The position numbers were made by a program, and so were the translations under genes. 64,000 bases of DNA, from the NCBI RefSeq assembly GCF_034424525.1, contig NZ_CP139979.1, forward strand, positions 496,001 to 560,000, written 5' to 3'. The DNA is from Sphingobium yanoikuyae (GTDB lineage: Bacteria > Pseudomonadota > Alphaproteobacteria > Sphingomonadales > Sphingomonadaceae). This document shows positions 1 to 8,006 of this stretch, piece by piece (the stretch's first letter is position 1; the number at the start of each line of letters is the position of its first letter). Under the pieces are notes generated by a model. That model was not told where the DNA came from and searched no databases. It worked only from the letters and a program-made list of their open reading frames with translations.

Positions 1-2
1 CG

Positions 3-479
3 CGCGAATGGCTGGAAAATGCGCTGCGTGGGCAGGTCCATGGCTTCACCAATGTCAGCGAGACGATCAGCGAGCTGATCTCGGGCGTCAACAAATCGCA
101 TCCCTGCGGCGCGGGCATGGGGCTGATGGGGGTCAGCCCGTCGGGCGATCTGTCGCCCTGCCACCGCTTCACCGACGCCGACACCCATGTGATGGGCCAT
201 GTGTCGAGTGGCATCGACCGGGCCAAGCAGGGCGATTTCCTGAGCCGGGGCCATGTCGGCGCCAAATATGATTGCCAGAGCTGCTGGGCGCGGCCGCTCT
301 GCGCCGGGGGCTGCCATCATGAGGCGTTCGTCCGCTATGGCGACACCGGCCATGCCAATCTCCATTATTGCGACTGGATCCGGCAATGGACCGACACCTG
401 CCTGCATATCTATGGCGAGCTGGCGGTGAAGAACCCCGGCTTTCTGGAGCATTTCGCTGAACGAAAGGGGCTGTCATGA
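3..479 (+). CDS. qhpD: QhpD, radical SAM/SPASM maturase of quinohemoprotein amine dehydrogenase (3' part)
   Basis: Only the C-terminal 158 or so residues are present; the reading frame is open to the left edge, so the start and the CX3CX2C radical SAM core lie outside. What remains looks like a SPASM domain binding auxiliary Fe-S clusters: a CGAG motif, a CHRF motif, then CQSC, PLCAGGC and a late Cys. In the known system QhpD forms the Cys-to-Asp/Glu thioether bonds inside the gamma subunit. Its stop overlaps the start of the gamma-subunit gene by 4 bp (ATGA), so the enzyme and its substrate are translationally coupled. Identity is inferred mainly from the cysteine pattern and this neighbour. 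Confidence 0.85.
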   Translation, partial: REWLENALRGQVHGFTNVSETISELISGVNKSHPCGAGMGLMGVSPSGDLSPCHRFTDADTHVMGHVSSGIDRAKQGDFLSRGHVGAKYDCQSCWARPLCAGGCHHEAFVRYGDTGHANLHYCDWIRQWTDTCLHIYGELAVKNPGFLEHFAERKGLS

Positions 480-856
480 AGCATCTTCGTGCCATCAACA
501 AAAAGGCGCGGCGGATCGACGACGCCGTGACGCAGATGGAGGCGGCGATCGAGGCCGCCGCTGCGTCTGGCACCACGCCATCCGACATGGAGGAGGATGT
601 CGTCGCCCTGCAACAGGCGCCGCGTCCGCATGTGCCGATGGGCTGTACCCTGTCCTTCTCGCCCGGCTGGGAAGTGGATGCGGGCGGCGGCACGGCGGGC
701 CTGTGCCAGCCGGTCGAGCGCGACATCTATGACTGCTACGTCACCTGCTTCTGGCCGGTGCAGGTGCCCGACCATGTGAATTATTCGCCCGACTGGGCCA
801 GCAACTGCGCCACCGCGACCAAGGACTGGCGCAATCTCGACCTGGTATTCCCATGA
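476..856 (+). CDS. qhpC: Quinohemoprotein amine dehydrogenase gamma subunit (CTQ-bearing peptide)
   Basis: A 126-residue precursor of the small catalytic subunit. All cross-link residues known from the family can be placed by spacing: Cys57-Glu66 (+9), Cys77-Asp83 (+6), Cys91-Asp99 (+8), and Cys87-Trp93 (+6), the pair that becomes cysteine tryptophylquinone. The C-terminal part (DWRNL then VFP) also fits. The region before the first cross-linked Cys is a charged, Ala-rich leader of about 50 residues, which QhpE would remove. The gene sits between qhpD and qhpB with 4-bp overlaps on both sides. The mature protein would join the alpha and beta subunits in the periplasm. Confidence 0.93.
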   Translation: MKHLRAINKKARRIDDAVTQMEAAIEAAAASGTTPSDMEEDVVALQQAPRPHVPMGCTLSFSPGWEVDAGGGTAGLCQPVERDIYDCYVTCFWPVQVPDHVNYSPDWASNCATATKDWRNLDLVFP

Positions 857-1956
857 GGCGCGCGATGCAGAAAATCCGCTTTGTCCTGGCGGCGGGGCTT
901 GCCGCGCTGGCGACCATCCCCACCCATGCGGCGACCCTGTTCATGGGCGCCTATCCCGACGTTCTGCTGGTCTTTGACGAGGGCAAGGGCGCGGTCACGC
1001 AGAAGATCAAGCTGGATACCGGCCTGCCGACCGCCATGTCCCTGTCGGACGATGGCAAGCGCATCTATGTGTCGACCATCACCACCAGCGGGATCGAGGT
1101 GATCGACGCCGCCAGCCGGCAGGTGGTGAGCAAGTTCAGCCTGAATGACGGGCTGAACAAGGTGCGCTTCTATGGTGGTGTGGCGGACCCGGCAGGCCGC
1201 TATTTCTATACGATTGTCACCAAGATCGACAAGGAAATGGACCGCTACAAGGTCAGCAAGCCGCTTTATGGCGTGGTTGACCTGAAGCTCGGCAAGCTGG
1301 TGCGCACCGCCGAGATCGAGAAGGAGGATGAAAAGGCGATCGGCGGCTTTCGCGTCGCCTTCAAGGTGTCGGGCGATGGCAAATATCTCTATGCCTTTGG
1401 CGAGAAGGTGATCGTCATCGACACCGCGACATTGAAGGCCACCGACCGCATCGACCTCGCCCGGCCCGAAGGCACGGGGCTGGAGAATGTGGGTTTTGGC
1501 GGATCGCTCGAAACGCTGCGGACGCCTGGTCAATATGTGTCGCTGTTCAACGCGGCCGACCCCTATATCCACAGCAAGATGTTCGGCCTCGCCCGGTTCG
1601 ATCTCAACAGCCGCCAGTTCGACTTCACCCCGATCGGCCCGGCGCCGGCCGCCATGGCGGGCCTGGAAATCACGCCAGACGGCAAGCAGGCCTATACCGT
1701 CGTGACCAACGGCACGCTGGGATCGAAGCGCTGCGAATTCTGGCACATGGACCTTTCCACCAACGCGGTGGTCGACAAGGCGGAGTTCCCCTGCCGATCG
1801 CGCTTCCGCTTCGGCATGTCGATGGATGGGGCGAAGCTCTATATCTACGGCGCCAGCTTCGACATCGAAGTCTATGACGCGAAGACGCTGAAGCTGGAAG
1901 CCACCTGGGATCTGGGCAATGACGCGACCGGCGCCGGCATGGTGGCGGTGCCGTGA
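853..1956 (+). CDS. qhpB: Quinohemoprotein amine dehydrogenase beta subunit
   Basis: A 367-residue protein. It starts with a Sec-type signal peptide (basic MRRAMQK, hydrophobic stretch, cleavage likely near THAATL), so it is periplasmic. The rest has repeated short motifs such as SDDGKRIYVS, SGDGKYLYAF, TPDGKQAYTV and SMDGAKLYIY, typical of a YVTN-like seven-bladed beta-propeller, the fold of the QHNDH beta subunit. That subunit helps form the active site around CTQ. The ATG lies in the ATGA overlap with qhpC. Propeller proteins are hard to assign alone; position in the operon makes the call firm. Confidence 0.88.
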   Translation: MRRAMQKIRFVLAAGLAALATIPTHAATLFMGAYPDVLLVFDEGKGAVTQKIKLDTGLPTAMSLSDDGKRIYVSTITTSGIEVIDAASRQVVSKFSLNDGLNKVRFYGGVADPAGRYFYTIVTKIDKEMDRYKVSKPLYGVVDLKLGKLVRTAEIEKEDEKAIGGFRVAFKVSGDGKYLYAFGEKVIVIDTATLKATDRIDLARPEGTGLENVGFGGSLETLRTPGQYVSLFNAADPYIHSKMFGLARFDLNSRQFDFTPIGPAPAAMAGLEITPDGKQAYTVVTNGTLGSKRCEFWHMDLSTNAVVDKAEFPCRSRFRFGMSMDGAKLYIYGASFDIEVYDAKTLKLEATWDLGNDATGAGMVAVP

Positions 1957-2972
1957 CCCGGCCCGGCCGTCCCGACACTCCGATGGCCGTGGCCATCCGG
2001 GGCAGCGGGATGGCCGCCAATGCCTGCGCGCATCTGCTGAAAGGGGCGGGGCTTCGGGTCGGACAGGAGCCCGCCCATCGCCCGCCGGTGCCCAGCCTGT
2101 TGCTGAGCGAGGCGGCGCTGGCCTTGATGCGCGACCTGTTTGCGCGGCCGGACCTGTTTGCCGATGCGCCGCGCGTGCGTCGTCGGCTGGTCGTCTGGGG
2201 CGGCGCGCCGGTGACGGTGCCGCATGAGGCTGCGCTGGCATCGGAAGCGATGGTGCAGGCCGCGTTGGCGGTGGCGGAGGAAGCGCCGATGGCCGCGCCC
2301 GATTTCACCATCCACGCCGCGCCGCCGCTGCCGATGGGCGAACTGCACGTCTTTGGTGAGCGCCATGCCGTCGCTGCCCGCGTGCGGCTGCGCGACCTGG
2401 CCTGCCGTGAGGAAGGCCGGGTCGAGGCGGTCGAGAGCGGCTGGCTGTTCCTGGTCCCGGCGGACGGGGAGGAGGGGTGGTTGCTGGGTGTCGGTGGCGA
2501 AATCGACGCGCTGCTGGCGCAGAGCCGGCTGATCGCGCCCGTGGTCGATCCGATCGGCGGATCGTCGCGCCCCTTTCTCGCCGCGCCGCGCCTGCATCTG
2601 CCGCTGGTCGGCGACGACTGGCTGGCCTGTGGCACGGCGGCGATCGGCTTCGATCCGATCTGCGGCGACGGCACCGCCCAGTCGGTGCGCGAGGCGATAT
2701 TGGCGAATGCGGTGCTGACGGGCATCGCGGAAGGCGGCGACCGGGGCGCGCTGCTCGGCCATTATCAGGCGATGCTGATCGCGGCGATGCGCCGGCACCT
2801 GCTGCTGTGTGCCCAATTTTACGCCGATGGCGGGCAGGGCGACTGGTGGCGGGCGCAGCATGAGGCGCTGATGCAGGGGCATCACTGGTGTACACGGCTG
2901 CTGGCGACACTGCCCGAGCCGCAATATGCGCTGCATGGCTTGCGGCTGGTGCCACGGCGGGCGGCGGCATGA
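1953..2972 (+). CDS. qhpG: QhpG, FAD-dependent tryptophan hydroxylase for CTQ formation
   Basis: A 339-residue flavoprotein. Near the N terminus is a Rossmann-type dinucleotide motif (GSGMAANACAHLL), and near the C-terminal third a GDGTAQSVREA segment resembling the second FAD contact of para-hydroxybenzoate-hydroxylase/halogenase-type monooxygenases. In the known pathway QhpG dihydroxylates the gamma-subunit tryptophan that becomes the quinone. Translation appears to start at GTG 1953, inside the qhpB stop; an ATG at 1983 just before the Rossmann strand is an alternative. The stop overlaps the next gene by 4 bp. Confidence 0.8.
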   Translation: MTRPGRPDTPMAVAIRGSGMAANACAHLLKGAGLRVGQEPAHRPPVPSLLLSEAALALMRDLFARPDLFADAPRVRRRLVVWGGAPVTVPHEAALASEAMVQAALAVAEEAPMAAPDFTIHAAPPLPMGELHVFGERHAVAARVRLRDLACREEGRVEAVESGWLFLVPADGEEGWLLGVGGEIDALLAQSRLIAPVVDPIGGSSRPFLAAPRLHLPLVGDDWLACGTAAIGFDPICGDGTAQSVREAILANAVLTGIAEGGDRGALLGHYQAMLIAAMRRHLLLCAQFYADGGQGDWWRAQHEALMQGHHWCTRLLATLPEPQYALHGLRLVPRRAAA

Positions 2973-4669
2973 GCGCGCCTGCGCCTGTCGCCGAATGGCG
3001 CAGCTATCGCCGGCTGCTGCCCTATATCCGGCCCTATCTGCGCGGGCTGCTGCTGGTGCTGGCGATCAGTGTGCTGTCGACCGCGCTGGGGCTGGCGCAG
3101 CCCTATCTGTCCAAGCTGATGATCGACCAGGCGCTGCTGCGGCGGGACATGGGCGCGCTGTGGCGGATTGCCGGCATCATGATTACGGTCACGATACTGG
3201 GTTTCGGCGTCAACATCCTCGCGAGCTATCGCTATGTCCGGCTGTCGGCGGCGATGCTCTATGACATGCGCGCCGCGCTGCTGCGCCATCTCCAGACGCT
3301 CTCGCCGCGCTTCTATGCCAGCTTCCGGCTGGGCGATCTCGTTTCGCGCATGAACAGCGATGTGAGCGACGTGCAACGGATCGCGTCCGACACCCTGCTC
3401 TCGGTGGTCAGTAACCTGCTCTTCTTCATCGGCTGCGTCGCGATGATGCTCTGGCTCGACTGGCGGCTGTTCCTGGTCGGGGTGCTGTTGGTGCCGGCCA
3501 GCCTGATGACCTTCACTTATTATCAGCGGCGGCTGACCGCGCTGACCCGCGACATGCGCGAGCGGGGTGCGGATCTGGGTAGCCTGCTGGTCGATACGGT
3601 GATGGGCATGCGCGTCGTCACCGCATTGCGCGCCGGCGAGCATGAGGTCGGCCGCTTCAAGGCGAAGAATGACGCCTTTGTCGGCGCGATGCTGCGGATG
3701 CAGGTCGCCTCCTACATGACCGGGGCGCTGCCCGGCACGCTGATGACCGGGGCGACCTCCGCCGTGATCCTCTATGGTGGCTGGCGGATCATCGAGGGCG
3801 ACATGAGCATCGGCACGCTCGTCGCCTTCATGACCTATCATATGCGGCTGCTGTCGCCGATCCAGACGCTGATGGGGCTGACGTCGGGCCTTGCCTCAGC
3901 GCGGGTGTCGCTGGGCCGCATCTTCGAGCTGTTCGATACGAGGCCCGATGTCGAGGAGCGCGCCGATGCCACGCCGATCGGCCGGGTGCGCGGCGAAATC
4001 CGCTTCGAGCAGGTGGCGATGCGCTATGATCGCGATCCGGTGCTGCGGGACATGGACCTGGCCATCCCCGCCGGCAGCATCTGCGCGATCCTGGGGCCAA
4101 GCGGCGTCGGCAAGTCGACCATGGCCGACCTGATGGTGCGCCATGCCGATCCGACCGGCGGGCGCATCCTGCTCGAAGGGCATGATCTGCGCGACCTGCG
4201 GCTCGACGATCTGCGGCGCGAGGTGATGCTGGTCGACCAGTCGCCCTGGCTGTTCAACGACAGTATCGCCGCCAATATCGGCTTTGCCCTGCCGGATGTG
4301 CGGACCGCGGATATCGAGGCCGCCGCCCATGCCGCCGGGCTGGATGCGTTCCTGGCGCGCCTGCCCGAGGGGCTGGGCACCCGCACCGGCGAGCGCGGGC
4401 TGGCGCTGTCGGCGGGCGAGCGGCAGCGTATCGTCATCGCCCGCGCGCTGCTGCGCCGGCCATCGGTGCTGATCCTGGACGAGCCGACATCGGCGCTGGA
4501 TGGCGAGACCGAGGCACTGGTGGCGCAACGGCTGCGCGGTGCGCTGCCCGATGCGACGATCATCCTCATCACCCACAAGCCGACGCTGGCGCGGATCGCC
4601 GACCGGATCGTGACGATCACCGACGGGCAGGCGCAGGTGGCGCAACAGCCTGAGCCGGCTCATGCCTGA
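2969..4669 (+). CDS. qhpF: QhpF, ABC transporter (fused membrane and ATPase domains)
   Basis: A 566-residue half-transporter. Residues about 1-310 form a six-helix exporter domain. The ATPase domain follows, with Walker A GPSGVGKST near residue 375, signature LSAGERQR and Walker B VLILDEPTSALD. ABC proteins of the qhp operon are thought to export the processed gamma subunit to the periplasm. I chose ATG 2969 because it makes an ATGA overlap with qhpG; an in-frame earlier codon at 2888 would lie deep inside qhpG. Generic annotation would be a multidrug-type ABC exporter; the operon makes the peptide-export role more likely. Confidence 0.85.
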   Translation: MSAPAPVAEWRSYRRLLPYIRPYLRGLLLVLAISVLSTALGLAQPYLSKLMIDQALLRRDMGALWRIAGIMITVTILGFGVNILASYRYVRLSAAMLYDMRAALLRHLQTLSPRFYASFRLGDLVSRMNSDVSDVQRIASDTLLSVVSNLLFFIGCVAMMLWLDWRLFLVGVLLVPASLMTFTYYQRRLTALTRDMRERGADLGSLLVDTVMGMRVVTALRAGEHEVGRFKAKNDAFVGAMLRMQVASYMTGALPGTLMTGATSAVILYGGWRIIEGDMSIGTLVAFMTYHMRLLSPIQTLMGLTSGLASARVSLGRIFELFDTRPDVEERADATPIGRVRGEIRFEQVAMRYDRDPVLRDMDLAIPAGSICAILGPSGVGKSTMADLMVRHADPTGGRILLEGHDLRDLRLDDLRREVMLVDQSPWLFNDSIAANIGFALPDVRTADIEAAAHAAGLDAFLARLPEGLGTRTGERGLALSAGERQRIVIARALLRRPSVLILDEPTSALDGETEALVAQRLRGALPDATIILITHKPTLARIADRIVTITDGQAQVAQQPEPAHA

Positions 4670-5336
4670 TCTGCTGCCTGATCCGCTGCGCATCGCCGTG
4701 ATCGACAGCGGCGTCCATCCCGATCATCCCCATATCGATGCCGCCCGGCTGCTGCCCGGCTATGCCATCGCCAGGGATGGGCGTGACAGCGAAGCTGACA
4801 CAGGCGACCGGCTTGGTCATGGCACCGCCGTTATCGCAGCGATCCAGGATCAGGCGCCCGATGCGCTCTGCCTGCCGATCCGGGTCTTCCATGATGCGTT
4901 CAGCACCACGGCGCGGGCGCTGGTCGCGGCGATCGACCGGGCGGTGGCGGCGCGGGTGGACCTCATCAACCTCAGCCTTGGCACCATCAATCCGGCCCAT
5001 GGCGAGGCATTCGCGGCAGCGGCCGAACGGGCGTTGGCGGCCGGCATCCTGATCGTCGCGGCGCGCGATAATGACGGAACGCCCTGCTATCCCGGTAGTC
5101 TGGATATGGTCTTAGGCGTCGGCCTAGACTGGGAGTGTCCGCGCGACGATTTTCGGCTGCGGGCGGGGCTGGCTTTCGCGTCGGGCCATCCCCGGCCGAT
5201 CCCCGGCGTGCCCCAGCGTCGCAACCTCCATGGTGTCAGTTTCGCTGTCGCCAACATGACTGGCCTGATCGCGCAGCAGGGGCGGGCGGGGCTGGCCCGC
5301 TGGATGCCGGCCGGCGCCCGCGCAGAGGCCGGTTGA
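4662..5336 (+). CDS. qhpE: QhpE, subtilisin-like serine protease for gamma-subunit leader removal
   Basis: A short 224-residue S8-family protease with no signal peptide, so it acts in the cytoplasm. The triad is visible: Asp in AVIDSGV (near residue 15), His in GHGTAV (near 49) and Ser in HGVSFAVANMTG near the end, a GVS rather than the usual GTS. It is much shorter than classical subtilisins, which fits QhpE, the enzyme that trims the gamma-subunit leader after thioether formation. It overlaps qhpF by 8 bp and ends the operon, abutting the convergent GntR gene with no spacer. No AraC-type QhpR regulator follows here. Confidence 0.85.
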   Translation: MPDLLPDPLRIAVIDSGVHPDHPHIDAARLLPGYAIARDGRDSEADTGDRLGHGTAVIAAIQDQAPDALCLPIRVFHDAFSTTARALVAAIDRAVAARVDLINLSLGTINPAHGEAFAAAAERALAAGILIVAARDNDGTPCYPGSLDMVLGVGLDWECPRDDFRLRAGLAFASGHPRPIPGVPQRRNLHGVSFAVANMTGLIAQQGRAGLARWMPAGARAEAG

Positions 5337-6089
5337 TCAGGCGCCCGGTTCGCTGAGCGCAATATCCATGTCGGCAAAGGCCAGGCGCAGCAGTTCGGCC
5401 ATGGCGTTGCGCGCGGCGGCGGTGTCACGCGCGGCGATGGCGCGATGCACCGCCTGATGATCAGGCAGGGGATCGCGCGGCAACAGCTTCTTGCGATGCT
5501 TGAAGGTGGTGGTCCAGCTTACCGCCGCGCCGACCGAACTGGCCAGTGCTTCCAGCGCGTCATTATGGGTCGCGGCGAGGATGGCATTGTGGAAACGCTG
5601 GTCGGCGGCGCGCCCCTCCGGCGTGGACAGGCCATAGCGTTCCATCTCGGCGAGCGCCGCGTCCATGATCGCCAGTTGATCGTCGGTGCGGCGGCGCGCG
5701 GCAAATTCGGCGGCGGCCGGCTCGATCACGCCGCGCAGCTCGAACAGGTCGCGGATGAAGGCGCGGTCGGGTTCGCCGGCGAACATCCAGGCGAGCATTT
5801 CGGGGTCGAGCACGTTCCAGCGCGCGCGCGGCAGGACGCGGGTGCCGGCCTTGGGGCGGCTTTCCAGCATGCCCTTGGCGATCAGGATGCGGATCGCCTC
5901 GCGATAGGCGGTGCGCGATACGCCAAGCCGTTCGGATGCCTCGATCTCGCCCTCGAACAGGTCGCCGGGCTTGTGCCTGCCGGTCAGGATGGCGGTGCCC
6001 ATGTCGCGGGCGATCGCCTGGTGAATGCGGAGCGAGCCTTCGTCCGACGCGAACTTGCGTTCCGGTCCGTCCTTGCGCTCGCTCCCCAT
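5337..6089 (-). CDS. GntR/FadR-family regulator of the sugar operon
   Basis: A 250-residue protein with an N-terminal winged helix (SERLGVSRTAYREAIRIL is the recognition region) and an all-helical FCD ligand domain, the FadR subfamily that usually senses sugar acids or keto-acids. The ATG at 6089 was chosen because GGAGGT lies just upstream; a longer frame to 6188 would run into the preceding gene. It is the last gene of a five-gene minus-strand operon, 16 bp after the sugar dehydrogenase, so it is probably autoregulated and controls galactose/arabinose catabolism. The effector is not known from sequence. Confidence 0.85.
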   Translation of the reverse strand: MGSERKDGPERKFASDEGSLRIHQAIARDMGTAILTGRHKPGDLFEGEIEASERLGVSRTAYREAIRILIAKGMLESRPKAGTRVLPRARWNVLDPEMLAWMFAGEPDRAFIRDLFELRGVIEPAAAEFAARRRTDDQLAIMDAALAEMERYGLSTPEGRAADQRFHNAILAATHNDALEALASSVGAAVSWTTTFKHRKKLLPRDPLPDHQAVHRAIAARDTAAARNAMAELLRLAFADMDIALSEPGA

Positions 6090-6105
6090 TCTACCTCCGT
6101 TGAAT

Positions 6106-7029
6106 TTAGTCCTCAAAATCAGCCGTAGGGCAATGCCGGCCACAAAGGAAGGCATCGGCCACCAGGCGCAGCGGCGCGGTGTCGGCATCGATCGCCTTGT
6201 TGGCCACCAGCCCGACGAAGCGCCGATACATGGTCGGATATTCCTCGTCCGGTGCCTTCAACTGGACTTCGCCGTCCAGCGTCAGCGTGTTGCCGCCTTC
6301 GGACAGGAGCAGCCTGCCATTGCTGGTTTCGACCGCGATGTCCCAGGTCTGGGGACCGGTCTGGCGCCAGTCGAACACGGTGTCGATCGGCGCGCCCGAA
6401 GCGGTTGCCATCGCCAGCGTAGCGCCGATCGGCGCCTGCTTGTTGGACGGCACTTCCAGTTCGGCCGACAGCAGCGTGATCGGCTCGGCGACGATTTCGG
6501 TCAGGATCGACAGGGCGTTGATGCCCGGATCGAACACGCCGAAGCCGCCCGCTTCCCAGATCCAGGGCTGGCCCGGATGCCAGTGACGGACATCCTCGCG
6601 CCATTGGATCGAGATGCGCTCGATCGTGCGCGACGCCATCCAGTCCTTGGCCTGGGCGACGGCGGCGGCATAGCGGCTGTGCCAGCTGGCATAGAGGGTG
6701 ACGCCCTTGGCCTTGGCCAGGGCGATCAGCGCGTCCACTTCCGACACGGTCGCGCCGGGCGGCTTTTCCAGGAAGACATGCTTGCCGGCCAGGATCGCCT
6801 GACGGGCCGCCTGATAGCGGACCTGCGGCGGCTGGCACAGGATGACAGCATCCATGTCGGGCTCGCCCGCCAGCATTGCGCCGAGATCGGGATAGTTGTT
6901 CACCCCTTCGCCCTGCGCGTTGCGGCTGGCGACGGCGACCAGATCGATGCCGTCGATCTTGGCGATCGCGGGCAGATGCTGGTCGCGGGCGATCTTGCCC
7001 AGGCCTACGAGGCCGGCCTTGATGCTCAT
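6106..7029 (-). CDS. Gfo/Idh/MocA sugar 1-dehydrogenase (L-arabinose/D-galactose type)
   Basis: A 307-residue cytoplasmic NAD(P)-dependent enzyme. It has the N-terminal GLVGLGKIARDQHLPAI Rossmann motif, the EKPPGAT segment with the catalytic Lys, and the EDVRHWHPGQPWIW and GVFDPGINALSI blocks. From memory these blocks match Azospirillum L-arabinose 1-dehydrogenase and Pseudomonas D-galactose 1-dehydrogenase, which share one family. The enzyme oxidises the aldose to its lactone, the first step of non-phosphorylating pentose or De Ley-Doudoroff hexose oxidation. Its start overlaps the upstream stop by 4 bp. Which sugar is preferred cannot be read from sequence. Confidence 0.88.
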   Translation of the reverse strand: MSIKAGLVGLGKIARDQHLPAIAKIDGIDLVAVASRNAQGEGVNNYPDLGAMLAGEPDMDAVILCQPPQVRYQAARQAILAGKHVFLEKPPGATVSEVDALIALAKAKGVTLYASWHSRYAAAVAQAKDWMASRTIERISIQWREDVRHWHPGQPWIWEAGGFGVFDPGINALSILTEIVAEPITLLSAELEVPSNKQAPIGATLAMATASGAPIDTVFDWRQTGPQTWDIAVETSNGRLLLSEGGNTLTLDGEVQLKAPDEEYPTMYRRFVGLVANKAIDADTAPLRLVADAFLCGRHCPTADFED

Positions 7030-8006
7030 AGCGCCTTTACCTTGGTCTTGCCGTCGTCCGCTGCGCGCGTGAGGCCATTGCGGACCGGCAGGGTGAAGGG
7101 CTTGGCCTCGACCTCGAACACATCGCCTTCCTGGGTGGCGAAGCCATCGGAGAAGGAGAGGGTGGCGGTGCCGAAGAAATGGACATGAATGTCGCCGGGG
7201 CGGCGGAACAGACCATATTTGAAATGATGATGTTCCAGGTTCGCGATCGTGTGCGACATGTTGGTCTCACCCGACAGGAACGGCTTTTCCCAGACGGTTT
7301 CGCCATTGCGGACGATGCGGCTGGTGCCGCGCAGATCCTGCGGCAGGTCGCCCAGCAGCAGTTCCGGGCCGAGCGAGGCCTGGCGCAGCTTGGAGTGGGC
7401 GAGCCACAGATAATTGCCGCGTTCGGTGATGTGATCGGAAAATTCATTGCCGATCGCAAAGCCCAGACGCACCGGCGTGCCGTCGGCGTCGATCAGGTAG
7501 ATGCCGGCAACTTCGGGTTCCTCGCCACCATCCTCGGCAAAGGCCGGCATGGTGAAGTCCTGACCCGGATCGACCAGGATCTGGCCGTCGCCCTTGTAGA
7601 ACCATTCAGGCTGCGCGCCGATGCCGTCATCGGCGGGCTTGCCGCCCTCGACGCCCATCAGGAACATGCGCATGGAGTCGGTGAGGTCACCCGAGGTGGC
7701 GGCCTTGTGCATCTTGTCGCGGCCTTCGGCCGAGCCAAGATGGGTCAGCCCGGTGCCGGCGACCAGCAGATGCGCCGCATCCTCATGGTCGATCGGCGAC
7801 AGCAGGGCGACGGTGGACAGGTCCACCGCATCGCCCAGCTTGCCTGCCGCAAAGGCGGCCAGGCCCTGGCCCGCCGCGATCGCGTCCAGCGCCAGCTGGC
7901 GGGTGGAGCTTGCGCCCGTCACCCGCTTCGCCGCGCCGGTCTGGTCGAGGGCAGCGACGCCACGCGCGCCACCCTCGTTGAACTGAACCAGCGAAATGAC
8001 GGTCAC
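7026..8006 (-). CDS. AraD1/GguC-like FAH-family protein, probable 2-keto-3-deoxy-pentonate dehydratase
   Basis: A 326-residue protein resembling the fumarylacetoacetate hydrolase fold of the AraD1/GguC group. Acidic residues likely to bind a divalent metal occur in GGEEPEVAGIYLID and the GNEFSDH segment. Proteins of this group sit in arabinose and galactose operons and are proposed to convert L-2-keto-3-deoxyarabonate toward alpha-ketoglutarate semialdehyde, the substrate of the dehydrogenase encoded just upstream. The start is a GTG at 8006 in a 4-bp overlap with that gene. The exact reaction is inferred from context; a generic FAH hydrolase remains possible. Confidence 0.75.
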   Translation of the reverse strand: MTVISLVQFNEGGARGVAALDQTGAAKRVTGASSTRQLALDAIAAGQGLAAFAAGKLGDAVDLSTVALLSPIDHEDAAHLLVAGTGLTHLGSAEGRDKMHKAATSGDLTDSMRMFLMGVEGGKPADDGIGAQPEWFYKGDGQILVDPGQDFTMPAFAEDGGEEPEVAGIYLIDADGTPVRLGFAIGNEFSDHITERGNYLWLAHSKLRQASLGPELLLGDLPQDLRGTSRIVRNGETVWEKPFLSGETNMSHTIANLEHHHFKYGLFRRPGDIHVHFFGTATLSFSDGFATQEGDVFEVEAKPFTLPVRNGLTRAADDGKTKVKAL

